Shown: in pieces, positions 34,338-42,680 of the stretch
Position numbering within the stretch: the first letter of the stretch is position 1
How the letters are laid out: every line of letters starts with the position of its first letter
From: Bacteroidota bacterium
GTDB taxonomy: Bacteria > Bacteroidota > Bacteroidia > Bacteroidales > F082
DNA length: 64,000 nt
Assembly (NCBI GenBank): GCA_023396415.1
Contig: JAEWWJ010000064.1
Coordinates: 43,817 to 107,816 of the forward strand
Direction: 5' to 3'
Position numbers and translations under genes: made by a program
The notes under the pieces: generated by a model
Databases searched by the model: none
What the model saw: only the letters and a program-made list of their open reading frames with translations
What the model was told of the DNA's origin: nothing

Positions 34338-35126
34338 TTATTTAAAGAAGTTAATTAAAAGCAAGGCAGTTGATATGGTAGAGAAAATGAGGGCGTATGG
34401 GAAGGTGGCGAAACCGTACTGCTTGATTTTCAGCGGTTTAATATAAATCATATCGTTAGGCTTGAGAAAATAATTTTCCGAGCTCAAAATTCGGGCTTCT
34501 TCTAAATTAATGGGGATAATTTGAGAGCCTGTTTTGGTTTGACGAATGATTTGAACATCCATGCGATCGGCAAATTCAGTGAGATCGCCTGCCATGGCCA
34601 TTGCTTCGAAAATGTTGATTTTTGACTGGTAAACTTTGTACTGTCCCGGTCGGCGCACCTCGCCCAAAATGGTGAGGTTAAAGTTCACCAGTTTGACAAT
34701 CAATACTGTTTCTTTGAGGTATTGGTCAAGAACTGTTTGGATGCGAACTTTTATTTGTTCCACATCTAAGTTTTGAACGGTGATATTTCCGGCAAGTGGA
34801 AACTCAATGTTGCCTTCGTCGCTCACGGTGTAGCTGTTCAGATAAATGCCTTGGTCGTTCACGTTTTGTGCACCTCCCGATTTTTCCAGTGGATTAAAAA
34901 GGGTAGCGGTTTTTTCATCGAGGCTCACTACCTTGATGTAAAGATTATCGCCCGGTTGAATAAGATACCTCGCTGAGCGCTCATTAACAAAATGTCGGGC
35001 TGTGTCTGATTCTTTAGTGGTTTGCAGATACATCATCTTTCTTTTGGGAACACATGACGTTGCTAAAAGGCTTCCAATTAGCATGATAGCAAATAGGAAG
35101 GAGAGTTTTTTCAACTTAATTTTCAT
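34338..35126 (-). CDS. polysaccharide export outer-membrane lipoprotein (Wza-like)
   Basis: A 262-residue lipoprotein: signal peptide with lipobox LLATSC (Cys at about 25), then the polysaccharide-export domain (SARYLIQPGDNLYIKVVSLDEKTATLFNP, about 55-150) and an SLBB domain (LTILGEVRRPGQYKVYQSKINIFEAMAMAGDLTEFADRMDV). A C-terminal hydrophobic helix (YALIFSTISTALLLINFF) may insert in the outer membrane. It would form the export channel used with the Wzc-like kinase. First gene of the operon, 47 bases downstream of a -7 box. Confidence 0.92.
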   Translation of the reverse strand: MKIKLKKLSFLFAIMLIGSLLATSCVPKRKMMYLQTTKESDTARHFVNERSARYLIQPGDNLYIKVVSLDEKTATLFNPLEKSGGAQNVNDQGIYLNSYTVSDEGNIEFPLAGNITVQNLDVEQIKVRIQTVLDQYLKETVLIVKLVNFNLTILGEVRRPGQYKVYQSKINIFEAMAMAGDLTEFADRMDVQIIRQTKTGSQIIPINLEEARILSSENYFLKPNDMIYIKPLKIKQYGFATFPYALIFSTISTALLLINFFK

Positions 35127-35172
35127 ATACAGTTGGTCTGTTTTGCTTTTATTGAGAACAATAAATAGGACG

Positions 35173-35180
35173 CAAATGTA
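35173..35180 (-). promoter_or_regulatory. -7 box TACATTTG of the exopolysaccharide operon
   Basis: Leftward TACATTTG followed by C, 46 bases before the ATG of the wza-like gene. The 47-base leader could hold an UpxY-responsive element, but no structure is evident. Confidence 0.55.
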
Positions 35181-35289
35181 ATTGTTTTTTTTATAAATTC
35201 CATTGCCTCAATATAAAATGCTGTAGTTGTGGAGCATTGTTGAAGCGCTCGACCTTGCCGCTTTTCGTCGCTGTTTTTGATAATTTGGT

Positions 35290-35297
35290 TACTTTTG
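35290..35297 (+). promoter_or_regulatory. -7 box TACTTTTG of the GldH-like gene
   Basis: TACTTTTG followed by C, 15 bases before the ATG at 35313; this makes the longer reading frame from 35277 impossible as a start. Confidence 0.5.
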
Positions 35298-35312
35298 CAG
35301 AAAATATGGGCA

Positions 35313-35777
35313 ATGCGCAGGATACTTTTACTGTTTTTAATGGCAGTTTTCATGTTGGGCTGTAGCACCAACGAAATTTATAGATATGATAAAACTTTTG
35401 AAAATAACACTTGGAATCGTTTTGATTTTATCGAGCTGGAAGTCCCAATCGAAACGGCGGAAAACCTTTACGATCTTTCAATTGATTTTATTCATTCTGC
35501 GGCCTACACGCCGGATCATATAAATTTGAACTTTACCCTTTATTTCTCCAACGGGGGGATGCGTTCGCGCGACTACGAGTTCAAACTCAAAGACAAAAAC
35601 CAAAACTGGACAGGCACCATTGTGGATGATAATATTCACCATCGCTTGCCCATTATCAACAAAATAAAAATTCCCGAAGCAGGTATCCAGCGCATCCGTA
35701 TCGAAAACAAGATGACCAAATACGATACTCCGGGCATTGTTGGACTACAAGTTTTTGTAAACAAAAGCGAAGAATAG
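35313..35777 (+). CDS. GldH-like gliding lipoprotein
   Basis: With the start at ATG 35313 the product is 154 residues: MRRILLLFLMAVFMLGC signal with lipobox Cys17. The mature protein has the pattern of GldH: FENNTWNRFDFIELEVPI, LSIDFIHSAAYTPDHINLNFTLYF, IKIPEAGIQRIRIENKM and a C-terminal GIVGLQVFV. GldH is a lipoprotein required with the type IX secretion/gliding machinery in Flavobacterium, and its homologues also occur in non-gliding relatives. The identification is by recalled pattern, not a close match. It diverges from the exopolysaccharide operon with its own promoter. Confidence 0.6.
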   Translation: MRRILLLFLMAVFMLGCSTNEIYRYDKTFENNTWNRFDFIELEVPIETAENLYDLSIDFIHSAAYTPDHINLNFTLYFSNGGMRSRDYEFKLKDKNQNWTGTIVDDNIHHRLPIINKIKIPEAGIQRIRIENKMTKYDTPGIVGLQVFVNKSEE

Positions 35778-35906
35778 TTGCTGTTCAGCAACCAATAGAT
35801 TTAATCGTAAATCGTTGATTGATAGCTTATTTATTTATTATTTTCAGCGAATCAATCTATTCATTCAGGTAAAATTTCGGCCAAAATTTGATTTTGTACC
35901 AATTCC

Positions 35907-36605
35907 TTAAATACGCACCCGCGACAGACCACCGTCCACGGCCATCACCTGACCGGTAATCCACGAGGCTTCATCACCCAACAAAAAGCACCCCAAAGCG
36001 GCAATGTCATCGGCTTGGCCAATACGTTGCAATGGATGGCGCTTGGCCGAGGATTCGATTTTTTCGGGCGTGGAGAGCAAGCGTGCTGCCAATGGTGTTT
36101 CGGTAAGCGAAGGGGCTATGGCGTTTACCCTGATGCCGGGGGCAAGTTCAGCCGATAACGAACGTGTTAATCCCTCAACGGCTGCTTTGGAGGCGGCTAC
36201 GCTACTGTGGTAGGACATTCCTTGGCCAACAGCTACGGTGCTGAAAAGCAAAATAGAGGCTTGTTTGGAGTTTTTCAAAGCTTTGAGTGCTGCCTGAATT
36301 ACCTTCACCGCTCCCACCACATTGATTTCGAAATCGTTTCTAAAATCGTCGGCTTTCAACGCTCTGAAAGGTTTCAAATTGATGGTTCCGGGAGCATAAA
36401 CCACTCCGTCTAAATGTTCGGGTAGCCCATCGGCTTGCCAATCGTTCGATAAAAAATCGGGTGTAACAAATTGAAGATGGGGCAAATGCGCTAAAGCCTC
36501 GGGCGAGCGTGTAATCACCCAAAGGGCATGTCCTTGTGCATATAGTTTTTCAGTAATAGCGCGACCAATGCCTGAGGAGGCACCTACGATAAGATAGTTT
36601 TTCAT
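35907..36605 (-). CDS. atypical short-chain dehydrogenase/reductase
   Basis: A 232-residue classical-SDR-like protein. Start at ATG 36605 (MKNYLIVGASSGIGRAITEKL) gives the usual Gly-rich nucleotide motif at the N-terminus; the longer frame to 36632 lacks similarity. The middle has FSTVAVGQ with the catalytic Ser region, and the C-terminus the DETPLAARL-like and GQVMAVDGG motifs. The YxxxK pair is broken: the sequence reads VAASK, so the catalytic tyrosine is Val, with another Tyr four residues earlier (SYHSSVAASKAAVEGL). The Lys and the overall fold are kept. Similar variants occur near photolyase genes in other bacteria. It follows dnaG by 60 bases. Confidence 0.8.
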   Translation of the reverse strand: MKNYLIVGASSGIGRAITEKLYAQGHALWVITRSPEALAHLPHLQFVTPDFLSNDWQADGLPEHLDGVVYAPGTINLKPFRALKADDFRNDFEINVVGAVKVIQAALKALKNSKQASILLFSTVAVGQGMSYHSSVAASKAAVEGLTRSLSAELAPGIRVNAIAPSLTETPLAARLLSTPEKIESSAKRHPLQRIGQADDIAALGCFLLGDEASWITGQVMAVDGGLSRVRI

Positions 36606-36665
36606 AGTTCTTTTTTTAAAAGAAACAACCAAAACACAAAAAGGTTGAAGGATAAGCGGGTATTA

Positions 36666-38609
36666 TTATTTTATAATGACGATGCCAAGTTGCTCATTGA
36701 TTTTTTTGCGCACCTCATCGAGTTTCTTTTTTTGTGCCAGCAAAATCATTTGATCATCAAAGTCGGTGGTTTGCTGCAATTGCTCCGACAACTGCTGCTG
36801 TTGCGCATCCATAATTTGATCTTTGTACCTGTAAATGCTGTTCACAATGGACAGCTTCAAAACGTCAACCTCGGTTTTTACAAAAATATTTCGACTTTCC
36901 CATTTATGAAGTTCGTAAGGCGTGGTGAGCAGGTCAATGGCCAAATCTGCAACATCGGGCTGCGGATGGGTGATAAAATATTTTTCTGACGGAACTACCT
37001 CTTCTTTAAGGGCTTCGGCAAAGTGTGCTTGAATTTTTCGGTGGGTGGGAAATGCAAACCACAGATCGTCGTTCATCAAATCGTCGGTGATGAACCTTGC
37101 CACCGTTTCGGTAAACGTAGCCGGAAAGCCTGTTTCGTCTATGATTTCATGGGTGATGGGCAGGTTGCCGTATTGTAGAAGGATTTTCACCAATTCTCGC
37201 TCTTGGAAGTATCCAGGGCTGTAGGTTACTGGGTTGGAAGCCGCCTCGGCCTGTGATGGTGTTTCAGATGTGGGTTCCGGCAGCTCGACGTTGGTTTTGG
37301 ACTTAAATTTTTGTCGTAACAGTTTATTCAGCTCATTCATAAGCGTTTGCTCTTCCACATCGAGCAATCGGCTACACTCTTTTACATAAACCGCTCTGTA
37401 AATAGGTTCGGGAATGAGCGAAATGGTATGAACGATTTCCTTGATCAGCCCGGCTTTTTTTATAGGATCATTACCCGATGTTTCGAGCAGGAGTTCGGTT
37501 TTAAAGCTGATGAAATCTTTAGCGCCATTGCGGATATGGTTTTCTACATCGCTGCTGCGGTTTTTTCTAACAAAACTATCGGGGTCGTCTCCATCAGGAA
37601 AAAGAAGCACGCGCACGTTCATTCCCTCTTCGAGAATCATGTCGGTTCCACGGAGTGATGCGCTGATGCCGGCTTTATCGCCATCATAGAGTATGGTGAT
37701 GTTGTTGGTGTAGCGACGTATCAGCCTGATTTGGTCCACGGTAAGCGAAGTGCCCGAGCTGGCTACCACGTTTTCTATCCCGGCTTGGTGCATCGAAATC
37801 ACATCAGTGTAGCCCTCCACCAACAGGCAGTTGTCGGCTTTGATGATGGCGTTTTTGGCAAAAAAGATACCGTAAAGGGTTTTGCTTTTGGTGTACACCT
37901 CCGACTCGGGCGAGTTGAGGTATTTGGCTTTGGTTTTGTCGCTGCTTAAAATACGACCTCCAAAACCAATTACTTTTCCGGTAAGGTTGTGAATAGGAAA
38001 GATGACCCTTCCTTGAAAGCGGTCGTAGAGCCTTTCATCCGAACCAACGGATAAGCCTGTTTTTAGCAGAATATCAGGACTATAACCATTTTTTTTGGCA
38101 TGAACCGAAAAAGCATCTTTGTGGTCGGGACTGTATCCCAACTGAAATTTTTTGATGGTCGCCTCACGGAAATCACGCTCTTTGAAATAGGACAAACCAA
38201 TGTTGCGCCCTTCGTTGCTTTCGAATAGGGTGTTGGAAAAATATTGCTGCGCAAAGGTGTTGGCATTGAACATCCGTTCGCGTTCGTTGAGGGCGGCAAT
38301 AGCTTCGGGCGATTGCTCTTCTTCTTCAACTTCGATTTGGTACTTGCGCGCCAAATATTTCAGAGCTTCCGGATAACTCAGGTGCTCGTGCTCCATCAGA
38401 AACTTGGCCGAGTCGCCGCCTTTTCCACAGCCGAAGCATTTAAAAATTCCGCGCCCAGGCGAAACACTGAACGAAGGTGTTTTTTCTTGATGAAATGGAC
38501 ACAACCCAATCATGTTGCTGCCACGCCGTTTCAAACTTACAAATTCGCCCACAACCTCTTCAATGCGAGAGGCTTCAAGGATGCTTGCTATGGTATATGC
38601 CGGAATCAA
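36666..38609 (-). CDS. dnaG: DNA primase
   Basis: A 647-residue primase making RNA primers for replication. The zinc finger is CPFHQEKTPSFSVSPG...FKCFGCGKGGD (Cys/His/Cys/Cys, about 38-66); the RNA polymerase core and TOPRIM domain follow (NCLLVEGYTDVISMHQAGIENVVAS and ILYDGDKAG at about 260-315); a C-terminal helicase-binding region is present (about 450-647). The start is a TTG at 38609, the only position giving the normal IPAYTIASILEASRIEEVVG N-terminus. A weak -7-like TACCTTCG lies at 38630-38637. Confidence 0.95.
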   Translation of the reverse strand: MIPAYTIASILEASRIEEVVGEFVSLKRRGSNMIGLCPFHQEKTPSFSVSPGRGIFKCFGCGKGGDSAKFLMEHEHLSYPEALKYLARKYQIEVEEEEQSPEAIAALNERERMFNANTFAQQYFSNTLFESNEGRNIGLSYFKERDFREATIKKFQLGYSPDHKDAFSVHAKKNGYSPDILLKTGLSVGSDERLYDRFQGRVIFPIHNLTGKVIGFGGRILSSDKTKAKYLNSPESEVYTKSKTLYGIFFAKNAIIKADNCLLVEGYTDVISMHQAGIENVVASSGTSLTVDQIRLIRRYTNNITILYDGDKAGISASLRGTDMILEEGMNVRVLLFPDGDDPDSFVRKNRSSDVENHIRNGAKDFISFKTELLLETSGNDPIKKAGLIKEIVHTISLIPEPIYRAVYVKECSRLLDVEEQTLMNELNKLLRQKFKSKTNVELPEPTSETPSQAEAASNPVTYSPGYFQERELVKILLQYGNLPITHEIIDETGFPATFTETVARFITDDLMNDDLWFAFPTHRKIQAHFAEALKEEVVPSEKYFITHPQPDVADLAIDLLTTPYELHKWESRNIFVKTEVDVLKLSIVNSIYRYKDQIMDAQQQQLSEQLQQTTDFDDQMILLAQKKKLDEVRKKINEQLGIVIIK

Positions 38610-38723
38610 AAGATGGTTTTTTTTAACAGCGAAGGTACTATTTATGCGCTATTTGTGTATTTTTACTTTCTTTTTTAAGCAACATAATCACCGGCAACCT
38701 TTTTGATGATGGGATGTATGTTG

Positions 38724-38754
38724 TTGATTTGGAAATCAGTTGAAGATAGATTTG
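38724..38754 (+). promoter_or_regulatory. promoter of the PspC gene (TTG-N20-TAGATTTG)
   Basis: TTG at 38724-38726 and TAGATTTG at 38747-38754 with 20 bases between. The leader to the ATG at 38866 is about 105 bases. Confidence 0.55.
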
Positions 38755-38865
38755 GCATCTGAAAAAAATAGTTTTCTTTGAAAATTACAGCCGCCAAAAA
38801 CCGAATTTTATGTCAGTTATTGCTTGTTTCATCATTTTGTTTTCAAACCTAAATCCCCAAAAACT

Positions 38866-39060
38866 ATGAACACAGTAAAGAAACTTTACCGCTCACGTTC
38901 CAACAGAATGTTGGGAGGCGTTTGTTATGGCTTTGCAGAATATATGAACCTCGATCCAACCTTGGTGCGCATTGGTTGGGTGCTTTTTACCGCGCTGGGT
39001 GGAGCTGGTTTGTTGGCTTACCTTATTTGTTGGGTGTTGATTCCTGAAGCACCGTTTTAG
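38866..39060 (+). CDS. small PspC-domain membrane protein
   Basis: A 64-residue protein that is essentially one PspC domain: LYRSRSNRMLGGVCYGFAEYMNLDPTLVR followed by one hydrophobic hairpin (IGWVLFTALGGAGLLAYLICWVLIPE). PspC domains act in envelope-stress signalling in proteobacteria; stand-alone versions are common in Bacteroidota and their role is unclear. The ATG at 38866 is preferred to upstream in-frame codons because it gives the normal domain start. It is monocistronic and converges on the next gene. Confidence 0.85.
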   Translation: MNTVKKLYRSRSNRMLGGVCYGFAEYMNLDPTLVRIGWVLFTALGGAGLLAYLICWVLIPEAPF

Positions 39061-39088
39061 CAGCGCAATGCCGATTCTTGAAATAAAA

Positions 39089-39433
39089 TTAAGCCTTGGG
39101 AGGAGGTGAATCTTCGTTTAACAGCAAGTCTTTCAAATCCTCCATTTGGTTGATCATTCGGTTGGTAAGGTCTTCGTTTTTGGCCATTCGGTTGGTCATT
39201 TCCGATAAATGAATTTGAAGGGCGGTTTTAAATTTTTCGTTGGCCATCTCCATTTGTCGATACAGTATTTCGTCATGCTCCTGCATTTTTTCTTCCATTT
39301 TTGTGATTCGCTCGTAAGTGTTTTTGCGATGTATCCATAACATTAGAATGAGTAAAACAGCCAACAGAAGGGCAACGCCGGCTGCAATCCACGAAATGCT
39401 TTCGGTTAAAGTATCGGCAATAAATAGCAACAT
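39089..39433 (-). CDS. small membrane-anchored coiled-coil protein
   Basis: With ATG 39433 the product is 114 residues: a transmembrane segment (SISWIAAGVALLLAVLLILMLWI, about 11-33) followed by a coiled coil (EEKMQEHDEILYRQMEMANEKFKTALQIHLSEMTNRMAKNEDLTNRMINQMEDLKDLLL). The upstream frame to TTG 39466 overlaps the -7 box at 39464-39471 and so is not used. No family recognised. It is separate from the PspC gene it meets tail to tail. Confidence 0.65.
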   Translation of the reverse strand: MLLFIADTLTESISWIAAGVALLLAVLLILMLWIHRKNTYERITKMEEKMQEHDEILYRQMEMANEKFKTALQIHLSEMTNRMAKNEDLTNRMINQMEDLKDLLLNEDSPPPKA

Positions 39434-39463
39434 AAGCTTGTGTTTTATCGAGAGTTGGATTTT

Positions 39464-39471
39464 CAAAAGTA
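39464..39471 (-). promoter_or_regulatory. -7 box TACTTTTG of the small coiled-coil gene
   Basis: Leftward TACTTTTG, 30 bases before the ATG at 39433. A TTG lies 23 bases upstream, slightly beyond the usual spacing. Confidence 0.45.
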
Positions 39472-39579
39472 TTGTTTTTTTTATTTTTGATTTACAACAT
39501 CGTTGTATTGAGGTTCAATTTGATGAAAAAGATGGATATAAGTGCATGTGCTTACTCGCCGGTAGAGCGTATATTTTCT

Positions 39580-39587
39580 TAATTTTG
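39580..39587 (+). promoter_or_regulatory. -7 box TAATTTTG of the GT2-GT87-lipid kinase unit
   Basis: TAATTTTG fits TAnnTTTG, 17 bases before the ATG at 39605. Confidence 0.45.
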
Positions 39588-39604
39588 GCCGCTTGAATGT
39601 GTGT

Positions 39605-40381
39605 ATGGAAAAGCTATCGGTTGCGGTAATCACTTTAAACGAGGAAAGAAATATTGGCAGATGCCTCCAGTCGGTGGCCGGCCTTGCCGATGAAATTGTG
39701 GTGATTGATTCCTTTTCAACCGACCAAACCGAGGCCATTTGCTTGTCGTTTGGAGCACGGTTTGAACCTCAGGCCTTTAAAGGGTATATTGAGCAAAAGC
39801 AACATGCCATCGAACGATGCAGCCATGACTTTGTGTTGGTGCTCGATGCCGATGAAGCCCTTTCCGAAACACTAAAGCAAAGCATCGAGCGGGAGAAAGA
39901 GAAAAACTTTTCGGCACATTGCTACACTTTCAACCGATTGACCAATTATTTTGGACAATGGATTTACCACTGCGGTTGGTATCCCGATCAAAAGCTCCGC
40001 TTGTTTCATCGGTCGAAAGTCTATCTCGGTGGCCAAAATCCTCACGACCGTGTGTTTCCACTTTCGCAAAACGAAAAAATTATCCACCTCAAGGGCGATT
40101 TGTTGCATTTCAGCTATTACAACGTTGAGGAGCATTACCGACAAGCCGACCGCTTTGCTACCATCGCCGCTAAAGCCTTATCAGTAAAAGGAAAACGTTC
40201 GTCTTATCTTTTGGCTGCCATCAAAACCTCGGCAAAGTTTATCAGAAACTACATCGTGAAAGCCGGTTTTTTGGATGGCAGAAAAGGCTTTGTTATCTGC
40301 AAAATCAGCGCGCTCGAAACTTGGTGGAAATATACCCGCTTGGTCCACATCAACCGATTGAACCATGCCGAAAAAAACTAA
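39605..40381 (+). CDS. family 2 glycosyltransferase (WaaE/KdtX-like)
   Basis: A 258-residue GT-A glycosyltransferase with LSVAVITLNEERNIGRCLQSV at the N-terminus, IVVIDSFSTDQTEAI and the DXD-like VLDADEALSE. The later segment CGWYPDQKLRLFHRSKV resembles LPS core transferases of the WaaE/KdtX group, though the acceptor is unknown. ATG 39605 is preferred to an in-frame TTG at 39593 because it is better placed after the -7 box at 39580-39587. It overlaps the downstream GT87 gene by 17 bases. Confidence 0.85.
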   Translation: MEKLSVAVITLNEERNIGRCLQSVAGLADEIVVIDSFSTDQTEAICLSFGARFEPQAFKGYIEQKQHAIERCSHDFVLVLDADEALSETLKQSIEREKEKNFSAHCYTFNRLTNYFGQWIYHCGWYPDQKLRLFHRSKVYLGGQNPHDRVFPLSQNEKIIHLKGDLLHFSYYNVEEHYRQADRFATIAAKALSVKGKRSSYLLAAIKTSAKFIRNYIVKAGFLDGRKGFVICKISALETWWKYTRLVHINRLNHAEKN

Positions 40382-41597
40382 AATCAATTTTGAAGAGGTT
40401 TTTTCGTCGTGCAACATCGTGTGGATGTATCTCATTATGTTTACTTTGGCAACTTTTCATAAGCTTTTGTTTACCGAAAACGCCTTTAACAACTATGATA
40501 TCTTTCGCTACTCTTTTAATCATTTGATGAATGGACAGAGTTTGTATGTGGCCTATCCCGAACAATATTTTGACTTGTTTAAATACTCACCTTCGTTTGC
40601 CTTGTTGATGGGCCCATTTTGGATTTTACCGCGATGGATTGGTGTGCTGATTTGGAACCTCATCAACGCTTTATTGCCTGTTTTAGCTTTGAAATACTTT
40701 ACTTTAAGCACCAAAGAACGTTGGTTTTTTGCCCTTTTTATCTTGATCGAAATGCTCACTTCAGTGCAGAATGCACAAAGCAACGGCTTGATGCTCGGGC
40801 TGATGATGCTGGCTTTCGGAATGATTGAAAAACACAAAAGCCGGTCAGCAGCATTGGCCATTACCTTGGGTTTCAGCATTAAAATATTTGCCATCGGAGT
40901 GGCTTTTATGCAGTTTTTTCAACCGAGAAAAAAGCAAATTGTTGCGTGGGGCTTGCTTTTTGGAACGCTCATTAGCATCGGGCCTGCACTATTTGTAGGT
41001 TTTGACGGGCTTTGGCAGCACTATGCCGAGTGGATGAAGCTTTTGGCCCATGACACCGCCCACGAATTGAATTATTCCATCATGGCTTTTTTTGAACGAA
41101 GTCTCGACATAAGAATGAACAATGTAATTTGGCTGGGTTTAGGACTTATTTTGCTTTTTTTGCCCTTGATTCGCAGCTCGCATTACGCCATTGGTTCGTG
41201 GCGAATAGCGTACTTTGCCATGATTTTGGTTTGGATCGTGCTTTTTAATCACAAAACCGAATCGCCTACTTTTATTATTGCTATGGCTGGTGCGGCCTTA
41301 TGGTTTTTACAATCGCCACGGACTGTTTTACGCATAAGTATGTTAGCTATAGTGTTCGTATTCACAGGGTTATCATCAACAGACCTCTTCCCGTCAGCAA
41401 TCCGGGAAAATATTATCAAACCATTCGCAATAAAAGTTTTACCTTGCATCCTTTTGTTTGTTTTCATGCTTTGGGAATTGCTTTTTAGTAAAGCTTTTGA
41501 AGCAGAAACAAACGATCAAAAAAGGAACACAGTGGCCGAACAATCTAAAATGGCACACACAATCACAACACAACACACAGATGAAGGAAACCGATAA
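40365..41597 (+). CDS. family 87 polyprenol-phosphate glycosyltransferase (membrane)
   Basis: A 410-residue integral membrane protein with about ten hydrophobic segments and the GT87 (DUF2029) pattern: a periplasmic acidic motif in the first loop (NAFNNYDIFRYSFNHLMNGQSLY), FKYSPSFALLMGPFWILP and FSIKIFAIGVAFMQFF. GT87 enzymes, known from mycobacterial mannosyltransferases, use lipid-linked sugars on the outer face of the inner membrane. It overlaps the upstream GT2 gene and the downstream lipid kinase by 17 bases each. Confidence 0.8.
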   Translation: MPKKTKINFEEVFSSCNIVWMYLIMFTLATFHKLLFTENAFNNYDIFRYSFNHLMNGQSLYVAYPEQYFDLFKYSPSFALLMGPFWILPRWIGVLIWNLINALLPVLALKYFTLSTKERWFFALFILIEMLTSVQNAQSNGLMLGLMMLAFGMIEKHKSRSAALAITLGFSIKIFAIGVAFMQFFQPRKKQIVAWGLLFGTLISIGPALFVGFDGLWQHYAEWMKLLAHDTAHELNYSIMAFFERSLDIRMNNVIWLGLGLILLFLPLIRSSHYAIGSWRIAYFAMILVWIVLFNHKTESPTFIIAMAGAALWFLQSPRTVLRISMLAIVFVFTGLSSTDLFPSAIRENIIKPFAIKVLPCILLFVFMLWELLFSKAFEAETNDQKRNTVAEQSKMAHTITTQHTDEGNR

Positions 41598-42618
41598 ATG
41601 GCTGGTTGTCGTTAATCCCAAAGCGGGAACCGGCAAATGCGAAAAAGATTGGCCCAAAGTGAAAGAGATGCTTCTTCAACAGGGTTTTTCGTTTTTAAGC
41701 GTGCTGACCGAACGGCCTTTTCATGCCATCGAGATTACTCGAAACATGGTAAACGACTTAGGGTTTAAAAAAATAATCGCCGTAGGTGGCGATGGCACAC
41801 TCAACGAGGTGGTGAACGGAATTTTTCAACAAACCCGTTTTGCTACAACAGATATCACCCTGGGAATGATTACTATAGGTACCGGAAACGATTGGGGACG
41901 GATGTACCAATTTCCCATGGATTATGAAAAAGCCATCAAGATCATCAAAAATGAAAGAACTTTTCTGCAAGATGTAGGAAAGGTGAAATACAGTTACGAA
42001 ACTGAAGATAAGAGCCGCTATTTCATCAATATGGCCGGTATGGGCTATGATGCTTTTGTGGCAAAAAAAACCAACCGATTGAAGGCGCAAGGCAAAGGAG
42101 GTAAATTTTCATATTTGGTCAATCTGGTCACGGGTTTGTTTCAATACCAGCTGGTGCAACTCAGTATTATTATTGACGATCGGGAAGTGGTGAACGATAA
42201 GGTGTTCAGCATGAGCATCGGCATTTGCAAGTTCAACGGTGGAGGCATGAAACAGCTTCCCAACGCCATCCCCGATGATGGGCTTTTCGATGTAACGGTG
42301 ATCCGACGGACTACAAAGCTTAGGGTCATCAGAAATATCAAAAAGCTGTTTGATGGCTCTTTCATTCACATGCCTGAGGTGGATACCTTTACAGGAAAGA
42401 AAATCAATATTACCTCCACTCCTCGTCATTCTATTTATTTGGAAACAGATGGTGAATCACTCGGCAGCTCGCCTTTAGATTTTACCATTGTGCCGCGTGC
42501 TGTGCGCTTGATTGTACGTAAAAAAGCCCTCAAAGAGCTGGGATTGATGCAGGCTCCAGCACTTGGCCAAACAGAAATGCCTAAAGCTCCAACTCCGGCT
42601 TCGACTGCAAACGATTGA
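41581..42618 (+). CDS. diacylglycerol/lipid kinase family protein
   Basis: A 345-residue cytoplasmic DAGK-catalytic-domain protein: KWLVVVNPKAGTGK at about 6-19, the nucleotide motif VGGDGTLNEVVNGI, and TIGTGNDWGR; the C-terminal half has the beta-sandwich found in DgkB/YegS (YLETDGESLGSSPLDFTIVPRAVRLIV). It would phosphorylate diacylglycerol, undecaprenol-like alcohol or a sphingoid base; Bacteroidota often use such kinases in sphingolipid or phospholipid metabolism, so the lipid is open. The start is ATG 41581, rejecting a 41-codon upstream extension. It overlaps the GT87 stop by 17 bases. Confidence 0.85.
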   Translation: MKETDKWLVVVNPKAGTGKCEKDWPKVKEMLLQQGFSFLSVLTERPFHAIEITRNMVNDLGFKKIIAVGGDGTLNEVVNGIFQQTRFATTDITLGMITIGTGNDWGRMYQFPMDYEKAIKIIKNERTFLQDVGKVKYSYETEDKSRYFINMAGMGYDAFVAKKTNRLKAQGKGGKFSYLVNLVTGLFQYQLVQLSIIIDDREVVNDKVFSMSIGICKFNGGGMKQLPNAIPDDGLFDVTVIRRTTKLRVIRNIKKLFDGSFIHMPEVDTFTGKKINITSTPRHSIYLETDGESLGSSPLDFTIVPRAVRLIVRKKALKELGLMQAPALGQTEMPKAPTPASTAND

Positions 42619-42672
42619 GTTGGTTTTGATAGTGTTTTTTGTGGGTTAACGGTCTGCACTGCATAGATTTCG

Positions 42673-42680
42673 TACTTTTG
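42673..42680 (+). promoter_or_regulatory. -7 box TACTTTTG of the large membrane glycosyltransferase gene
   Basis: TACTTTTG fits TAnnTTTG, 22 bases before the ATG at 42703. Between them, AAAGGAGGTG at 42691-42700 is a strong Shine-Dalgarno sequence, which is rare in Bacteroidota. Confidence 0.5.

Noticed and set aside
35778..35795. GTTGCTG-TT-CAGCAAC as a terminator of the GldH-like gene
   Set aside because: A two-base loop cannot form and no T-run follows.
41458..41580. N-terminal extension of the lipid kinase
   Set aside because: It runs out of frame through the end of the GT87 gene and precedes the normal kinase N-terminus at 41581.
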